From Plicaturopsis crispa FD-325 SS-3 (taxonomy: Eukaryota > Basidiomycota > Agaricomycetes > Amylocorticiales > Amylocorticiaceae): a stretch of DNA of 64,000 nucleotides. Below, piece after piece: positions 56,432-64,000 of the stretch. Positions within the stretch are counted from its first letter, which is position 1. Each line of letters starts with the position of its first letter. The notes under the pieces are model-generated. The model saw nothing but the letters and a program-made list of their open reading frames with translations. It was not told the origin of the DNA and did not search any database. The position numbers were made by a program, and so were the translations under genes. The DNA is taken from positions 1,399,849 to 1,463,848 of the forward strand of contig KN832556.1 of NCBI GenBank assembly GCA_000827205.1, read 5' to 3'.

Positions 56432-58951
56432 TCAAGCTCCTTTGATCAACTGCACAGCTTCCTCGCTGCCAGCAATCCTTTCCAACCTAAACCAATCGTA
56501 CTTCGAGAACAGTACCCGACACGTCACATCCGCAGCCTCGACGCCTTCATCCAAGAACGGGTAGGCCAGCAACTCCGAATAGAACTGAGGATGATCGGGC
56601 GGGCCGTAGAATATCAGGTTGCGGATACCGCGGATTTTATAGCTGGCGTCACGAGGGGAATGTGAGACGGGAATGGGGCGCGGAAAGAGGAGACTGACCG
56701 TCGATAAAAGTGGAAACGCTCGCTGATGAGCAAGAGCGACTTCTTGCCCGAGAAGAAGGCTTGGCGCGCACGGGAGATATCCTGGTTCGACGAATATCTG
56801 CGCGAGCAATCAGTACAGTAGATAAAGAGAGCAAGGAGCATCAGACGACTGACTCGGACAGGACGGTAAACGTCACGCCGGAATGTTTCTTGAAAAAGTT
56901 GTGCACCCGGATGAAGTCGAACGAGGATGGGATGAAGATTACTGTGTTGGCGCTCTGGACGGCTGATTTCAAGACCGTTGGAAGCAACTATACGGTCGTT
57001 AGGCTCCTAGCCAGGGCGTATTGGGGGCTTGTTGATACGTACTTGAGTTGTGAAGTGGTTAAACCTCTTCTCTGCTTCATCCACAGGTGTCGAGCAGTCG
57101 AAATGTATAAAATTCTACAGAAAGTTTAGTGAGTAATCATGTGTACGAAGAAAACCACACACCTGTTCTACTCCTGCCGGAACCGGTATGGGTTGCCACC
57201 GCTTTTCGGTACGTATCCTACCAGCAACGTTTTTGAGGCTACTGCTAAACAAGGAACGAGTCTCGGGGGTCTCGAAAGCAGAAAGAAGGATAGACTGGCG
57301 GAGGTAAGCAGCACTGGACAGACAGAAAGTGAGCTATTTAGCGAGGAAAGCAGAACAGTGAAGTTCTTACTGCCCGTCCAGATACCACGGCTTGATTCGA
57401 GAGAAATCGGTGTTATGGGACTCCTTGGGCAGGTTGTTGATATGCGATATTACAAACTACGGACCCCCTTGAGAACAGATATGATTATCGTGAAGAAGTT
57501 ATAACTTACCTGTACATGTTCCCAATTTTGCATTGTTAGTGCGTCCATCTGGTCGACCACGAGCACTTCGATAGACGACAGAAAATCCGCATTCCTAATT
57601 CCCCACCGCAATATAAGTCAAGGGGCATAGCGAAGCAAGCCAAGACCACTTACTTTTCCTTCTCAATCGACATGCGCAATCCCAGAGGACTCGCAAAGAT
57701 AACATCGCACCCGTAAAACTCAGCGAACAGCTTTACGCTCTTCCGCGTGATCTTCACACCCAGCCTAAAGCTGTCGTCCACATTCCCCTTGAATGTCTCC
57801 ACATGGTCACGGGGATAGGTGCCCGGTTCGGCAGTGGCTAGTTTATCGACCGCGCCCTCGGGCAGCCCGTACTCCGCGAGGAAGCGTGCGTGGTTCTCGA
57901 TTTGATAGCTCGGTGGGGGCGTGTGTGATGTGAGCGCGTTGACCCAGTTGAGGGCGGACGAGCGGAAGGGGAGGAGGAAGAGGACGGAGGGCCGCGTGAA
58001 GCCTTGGTCTTGGACGTCTTCTGGGGGAGTCGCGCCGGATGTGGATTTGGCAGCGTGCGCGAGACGTTCGTTGTTTTTGAGCACTCGTCGACGTTTCCTG
58101 GGAAAGGGAGTGAGCGACGAGAAAGCCAGGGATTAGTGTCACTTACTTTGTTATGTGGTTCAGGGCATGAAGGGAAATAGCTTCTCGCACACTGGTTTGG
58201 TTGTCCAGTGATGTCTGAGTTATGTACATGTCGCGATTGGATGACAGTGTGCTCAGCAAATCATTCTGCAACTCCGTTCGATCTGTAACACTATGAGTAT
58301 GGAATGGTCTACACAATCAAATAATATGTATACCTTTCGATTGCTTAGCTTGTCGTGCTTCAAACGGTGCTTTGAGCCTATCCAGGACCTTTTCGGAAAC
58401 GTTTAGTTTTCCACAACCACGAGAAAGGGTGGCCACTAGCATACCGCATGCCCTGGGCCAGCGGGCTTTGGTTGGGACGGAGCTGTCGAGCCTTCCGGAC
58501 GCGAAACAACAGCGGATCCCAGACGACCGAGTGTTTCTTTGGAATTTATCCATGCACGACGGTCCACAGCATCTCTGGAAGCTTCAGACAGTGCTGGCGG
58601 ATTCAGGCCGAAATGTTGCTCATATGGATCTGTATTTTTTAACCATTACAATTTGAAGGGGTGTCTGCTACTCTTCAACGCACCTTCAGATTCGAGCTCA
58701 TCTCCCCCTTCCTCTGCCTCCTCCGTGTCAACCTGCATAGGGACATCGCTGTTGCTCTTAGCATCCGTGGTTTCATTTTCCTTCTCCGTCTCCGGAGTTT
58801 CGGATGGTTCTGGGATAAACTGGACTGCCCGTCGTTTGTTCAATTTTTCGGAGGGCACTTGATCGAAGACACCTTTCCGTTTGCTGGCTTTCAAGGCGGA
58901 TACATTCAGCAACGTCAAGAGGCGTGTTGTCGTTTCGCTGCCGTCAGACAT
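56432..58951 (-). CDS. UTP25: UTP25-like ribosome-biogenesis factor (DEF family)
   Basis: The N-terminus [27 protein letters not shown] is followed by an acidic stretch ([14 protein letters not shown]). The conserved body includes [102 protein letters not shown] and [62 protein letters not shown]. The end is [27 protein letters not shown]. This is the U3 snoRNP-associated Utp25/Digestive-organ-expansion-factor family, needed for 18S rRNA processing in the nucleolus. It has a helicase-like fold without the standard catalytic motifs. Several introns interrupt it. Confidence 0.9.
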
Positions 58952-59343
58952 TTTTTTTCCAGTGTGCCAAAGCCAGATATGTTTTTTTATTGACAGAAAT
59001 CGCGGAAACGGAAGAAAAAGCAAAGGCCGTAAAATGATCACGTGGAAGAGTCGCGTCCGCTGAATTTATGATGGGCGCCGCTCTTTCGCGTCGACCACGA
59101 CAGTCTCGTCTGTGTTTCTCTTGCAATTGCGTTTGCTGCTTTCGAAAACTTGAAATTGAACTGGAATCTCGCAGATAATATCCTCAAGACACACCCTTGT
59201 CTTTCTCCAACACACATCCAAACGCGTTAGACGCGGGCCACGCTGCGCGCTCGACCAAGACAAACATTCACAACTTCACGTTCACGTGTGTAAAACGCGC
59301 GGCATTCTGGAGTCGTTTCACCACAAGAACAATATACGCACAT
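58952..59343. promoter_or_regulatory. Divergent promoter region of UTP25 and TOP3
   Basis: 392 bp separate the two start codons. A run of eight T and other T-rich stretches lie on the UTP25 side; no TATA box is evident. The two genes may share regulatory sequences. Confidence 0.5.
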
Positions 59344-62300
59344 ATGCACGTTCTCTGTGTCGCTGAGAAGCCGTCCATAGCGAAGGAAATCAGCAGGATA
59401 CTTTCAGGGGGGCAGTCCACGACAGTACGTCTACCCATACACCGCGTCAAGGTCCGGAACTGACGGGCATTATACAGAGAAATGGTACCAACAAGTACTG
59501 CAAAAATTTCGACTTTACTTATCCTTACACGAATGCGACCTTCACTGTCACGTCCGTCATGGGCCATCTCACGACCAAAGATTTCCCCCAGGATTACCGG
59601 CTGTGGACGGCATGCGACCCATTCCTCCTCTTTGATGCTCCTGTTATCACGAAGACCGGCGACTCTTTCAAGACACTAGAGACGAACCTGAAGAACGAAG
59701 CACGAAGGGCGAACACCCTAATGATTTGGACCGATTGCGATAGGGAGGGCGAACATATTGGCTCGGAAATCGCTGATATTTGCCGCAGAGCGAATAGGAA
59801 CATCGTCGTCAATAGAGCTCGGTTTAGCGCGCTTATTGCACAGTGCGTGCCGCAATTCCCGCTACGCGTTCTCTCGGACACACTGACCACACAATGGTTA
59901 GGCAGATACATCACGCTGCCCAGAATCCTGTCCCGTTGGACATGGCACAAGCGCACGCCGTCGAAGCTCGAACGCTCCTAGATTTGAGACTTGGTGCCGC
60001 GTTCACTCGCATGCAAACCCTTCTGTTACAACAACGATTTCCTGGTATGAGGGATGAAAACAAGACTTTCGTATCATATGGTACGTGTGCATGCATTCTT
60101 TGATGACATTCCTCGCTGATAGCGGCATAGGTCCTTGTCAATTTCCAACGCTCGGTTTCGTAGTAGCACGATACAACCAGGTCAAAGCATTCGTTCCCGA
60201 GGACTTCTGGTACATATTTCTCTCCTTGTCCCGCCAAACATCGTCAAAGGGTCAGAACGAAGAGACTGTTTTTGCATGGAGAAGGGGCCATATATTCGAC
60301 GAGGACTTTGCTCTCGTGCTTTACGAGCACGTACAATCCAACCCACGGGTACGAGTGACAAAGGTGACGAAGAAGACTACGAAGAAATGGTTTGTAAACA
60401 CATACAACTTTTCAGGTCTACGCTTAGCTAACTAATGAAGTCCCATAGGAAACCTCTTCCACTCACTACGGTGGAGCTTCAAAAGGCCGCCTCGCGACTA
60501 CTGCGAATCGCCCCGAAAAAGGTCCTCGAGGTCAGTGCCCGACTTGTCGTCTACAATTATATGATTCACCTCGCGCTATTTCACTTCAGGTTGCAGAGCA
60601 TCTATACCAGCAGGGTTTTCTATCCTACCCTCGTACAGAAACAGACCAGTTTGATCCTCAGTTCGACTTCATGACACTGATCCAGAAGCAAACGACGGAC
60701 CCTACTTGGGGCGCTTTCGCATCCGGGTGCGTCTCTTTCTAATTTGCAGAGATCCGCTACGCCTTACACACCATCTTTACCCAGACTCCAAAATGGGGGT
60801 TTCGGCGCTCCTCGACGGGGTAAGAACAATGATAAGGCCCATCCACCCATCCACCCTACAGCGCACGCTGCAAATTTAGCCGGCCAAGAGAAACAGGTGT
60901 ACGAATTTATCACCCGCCGATTCTTAGCATGCTGCTCGAAAGACGCAGAGGGATTCGAAACGACTGTGGACGTGGTCAGCAACGGGGAGTTTTTCTATGC
61001 AACTGGTAACTCACCTCTCACTTCGTCTCTTCCAACTGTTAACACTGGTCCGCAGGACTCATCGTGCTGGAGCGCAATTATCTGGAAGTGTATCCGTACG
61101 ATAAGTGGAGTAGCAAGGAAATACCTGATTTCGCGGAGGGCGAGGAGTTCATGCCGACGAAACTGGAACTGAAGACGGGACAGACAACGAGTCCGACCTG
61201 TCTCACGGAGGCCGACCTCGTCACGCTAATGGACAAGAACGGCATCGGTACGTATCTTCTACTTCGTCTAGTCGACATGACGCGACCCGTATCGTAGGTA
61301 CGGACGCGACGATCGCAACGCACATAGCCACAATCGTCGAGCGGGGGTACGTGCACGAGCGCATGAGCGGGAACACGAAGCATCTCATCCCGTCTGCTCT
61401 TGGCATCGGCCTCGTAGAGGGGTACAACGACATCGGGTTCGAGCGGAGCTTGAGCAAGCCGCAGCTCAGGCGAGAGGTACGTCGTACTCGTTCAATATAT
61501 ATCCCCCACTGGCATCCGTTGATAGGAGGAGGAATTAGACGGAGCGACGGATGGTCCAGGTGTGCGAGGGGACGAAGACGAAGAATGATATGCTGCAGGA
61601 GACTATCGACCAGTATAAGGATATCTTCATACGCGCCAAGGCGGAGTTCAACAAGATCTATGATGTGGGTGCTTCTCGCTCCTCTAGGCAATATTGATGA
61701 CTTGACAATGTGCCATAGAGCGTTAATAAGCATATGAATGAGGATGTCGAGGGCTTTGGTCTTGGTGGTGGTGGTGGTGCAGGAGGAGGTGGCGGAGGCG
61801 GCGGGGGTGCCGGGGGAGGTGGTGGTCGAGGTGGTCGTGGAGGAGGGGGCGCCCGTGGCGGCCGAGGCCGTGGTGCAGCCCGTGGTGGGGGCGACCCTCC
61901 CGCGCGAGGGCGAGGAGGTGGCGGAGGCGGGCGGCGACCTGCCGCACCACGACCACCCGACTCCGATGACGACGGTAGGAGCTCTCGCTTTCATTCTCCA
62001 GCCTTCGCCTTATGTAGAAATACCTCCAGGACCTCCACCACCACCCCGTCCCCGTGGTCGTCCCCCTGCTTCATCGAGCGCATCCGCATCCACGTCAAAC
62101 GCTGCTGCCTCCTCATCAAACGCCGTCAACTGCTCCTGTGGTGTTGCGGCCGTGCGGAGAACGGTGACGTCCAACTCTGCAAGCAAGGGGCGCGCGTTCT
62201 GGGGCTGCGGGAGCGATGTAGGATGCGGATTTTTCGAGTTCGTTGATGGGCCCGGTGCAGTCGCTGGACCAAGTCGACCTGCCCCAGCTCCACCGCCGAA

Positions 62301-63091
62301 GACGGTACCCGCGAAGCGGCCGGTGTCGAGTCGCGTAAGTCCAAACTACTTTTTCATGCAATCATTGTTCTGAATGTGATGTTGTGTTGTGTTGTGTTAC
62401 AGGGCCAGCCACCGGCGGCACAAGGTGGTGCCCAACGAATGTGCAAGTGCAATGTGGTGGCCGCCTCGTTGACTGTAGTGAAGGAAGGGGTCAACAAAGG
62501 CAGACGGTTCCACAAGTGTTCGCAGGAGAAATGCGATTTTTGGGAGTGGGACGATGCGCCACCAGGTACCGGGGGTGCCCCTGCAGCAGCAGGAGGAGGA
62601 GGTGCTGGGAAAGGTGAATGTTTCAAGGTACGTCTGCAGACGGTGTTCTATGTATGTGTAAGGACCTGATTTTGGTGGATGCAGTGCCATATGGATGGCC
62701 ATTGGGCATCAGGTATGTTTACTAGCGAATCAGAGCCACCTAGCTTAATCGCATTCGATTTTTTGCCGCAGAATGCCCTAATGAGGGAGATGCTAGTGCG
62801 TCGAAACGACCGCGGAGCTTTGCGGGAAACGCAGACAGCAGCGGCAGCAAACAGGGCGAGTGCTTCAAATGCCACCAGGTAGGCCACTGGAGCAATGGTA
62901 AATCTACCCTCGTCTTTTGTATATCAATACCCGTATTGACGTTGCGCCCAGCATGCCCCAATGGCGACGGACCATCCGCACCTGCGCCAAAGACAGCGAG
63001 GAGCGCTAAGCGGGGCCGCGGAAGTCGAGGGGGGAGTACGCGAGGGAAAGGGAAACGGTCCTCAAAGAAAACAACCTACGATGATTACTGA
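59344..63091 (+). CDS. TOP3: DNA topoisomerase III (type IA) with extended zinc-finger tail
   Basis: The TOPRIM domain opens MHVLCVAEKPSIAKEISRILSGG and holds the acidic triad in WTDCDREGEHIGSEIADI. Then come DLRLGAAFTRMQTLLLQ and FVSYGPCQFPTLGFVVARYNQV. The catalytic tyrosine is in GFLSYPRTETDQFDPQFDF, rebuilt over an intron. KAHPPIHPTAHAANL, GLIVLERNYLEVYPYDKWSSK, LMDKNGIGTDATIATHI and GIGLVEGYNDIGFERSLSKPQLR follow. The tail has a Gly-rich stretch of about 50 residues, two GRF-type zinc motifs (CSCGVAAVRRTV...FWGCG; CKCNVVAASLTVV...FHKCS...FWEW), and two CCHC knuckles (CFKCHMDGHWASEC, CFKCHQVGHWSNAC). It ends in a basic TRGKGKRSSKK. With a RecQ helicase and Rmi1 it dissolves recombination intermediates. 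About fifteen introns are present. Confidence 0.95.
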
Positions 63092-64000
63092 GTGCTGTAC
63101 CTTTTCTGTACCTTTTTTTTGCTTTTCTTGGGAACGGAAGGCGATATGTATAGCGGTTCCTGTATTAATATGCTATATCTTCCTACGGGCGACGTGCTGT
63201 AGAGTGTAGGGTGATTCACTGTACTCTATTTCGATGAACAATTCAGCATGATAATTTGGTGGAGATAGTGCGCGCCCACCGTGTTGCTGCTTTCACGAGG
63301 CTTCAATTTAACTTGGCCAAATAAGGCGATTTGTATGCCTTTTTGGGAAGTCGAGGGCATGGGGCGCGCGTGGCGCGCCGCGCGGGGACAAGTCGCGACG
63401 GAACGGATGGCGAACGGGATCGCCGTGCCACGCTCATCTGGACATCGTTGGGCCCTCGCCGCTGACGGGTAATTGCACTGCCGCATGCTAGCCATCCGTC
63501 AAGGGACTCCGAAGAAACGGCACTGTGATCAATACAATGGATTCCTATGGAGTCTCGACTCTTGACGAGTCGACAACAGCAGGAGATCTCCAGCTGCGAC
63601 GGTTGGCAGTTGATCCTGAGTCTTGGCACCGGTGGATGGATAAATCGCAACGCACTCGAAGTTTGCGGTCGTGATTCATGAATGAAGACATAGTGACAAT
63701 GTCATATCACATGGTTCTTTTTTACCCCGCATTCCCCGCAAAATATCGAAGTTGCTTGTCGCTGACAATCAAATTGAACGTGCGCGGGGCAGCGAATCGC
63801 GAGCAAGCCACCGCGCTGCAGCGATGTTCCGACCGAGGAATCGATGATGGCGGTGCGAGAGAAAGTCAGAAAATGAACGGAAAGGAGGAGGAAACGGCGC
63901 AGCGCAGCGGGGAAAGCAGGAGAAACCGCATGTGATTCCGTCGGAATGACGTTCAGCGGATTTCGGATGCGGATTTCACGGAGGACCGCCCAACTACAAA
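63092..64000. other. 3' flank without recognisable gene
   Basis: About 900 bp to the window edge. Short open frames only; a purine-rich stretch (GGAAAGGAGGAGGAAAC) near the end. A gene may begin outside the window. Confidence 0.4.

Noticed and set aside
61221-61994. 257-codon minus-strand frame rich in His and Ser/Thr
   Set aside because: A shadow of the Gly-rich TOP3 tail; low-complexity DNA keeps several frames open.

Overview
The window is nuclear DNA of a filamentous basidiomycete, most likely an agaricomycete. The genes are split by many introns of about 50-60 nt with GTRNGT-type donors. They lie close together on both strands, many as divergent pairs. Families typical of such fungi are present: an AA9 lytic polysaccharide monooxygenase, a fungal-type protein kinase relative, PalC, Sey1, Hob3 and a Zn2Cys6 regulator. 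The LPMO suggests a plant-biomass degrader. The species cannot be named from the sequence.

0-12.8 kb: the 3' part of a zinc alcohol dehydrogenase, an AA9 LPMO, a PRKRIP1-like spliceosome protein, a large single-pass membrane protein with a duplicated ectodomain, and VPS53 of the GARP tethering complex. 12.9-14.9 kb: a remodelled stretch. A 284-bp sequence is present as an inverted duplication, and each arm carries a different small DNA transposon while the other arm keeps the matching empty site. 15-20.5 kb: a Mg-chelatase/MoxR-related protein, a broken RCC1 fragment, the arginine methyltransferase RMT2, and a fungal kinase-like gene whose HRD aspartate reads as Asn. 20.5-24.6 kb: gene-poor, mostly a 3.08-kb TA-flanked element with perfect 39-bp terminal inverted repeats and no visible transposase.

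24.6-39.8 kb: UV damage endonuclease, the BAR protein Hob3, a large coiled-coil and RGG protein, acetoacetyl-CoA synthetase and the ER-fusion GTPase Sey1. 41-47.5 kb: an O-methyltransferase, then two membrane-anchored glutaredoxin-fold paralogues on either side of a HAD phosphatase. One paralogue has CPYS at its active site and the other SPLS. 48-64 kb: an intron-containing tRNA-Val, a Zn2Cys6 regulator, a secondary-metabolism-type FAD oxidase, PalC of the pH-signalling pathway, the ribosome-biogenesis factor UTP25, and DNA topoisomerase III with a long zinc-finger tail.

Most genes are unrelated housekeeping neighbours and form no obvious cluster. The O-methyltransferase and the regulator/FAD-oxidase pair are the only hints of specialised metabolism. 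No new multigene system could be established. The points most worth a second look are the doubly invaded inverted duplication, the TA-flanked element, the cysteine-less glutaredoxin, the predicted pseudokinase, the RCC1 relic and the hairpin-forming tRNA intron. Coordinates of spliced genes run from start codon to stop codon. Splice sites were read by eye from reading frame and GT/AG signals.
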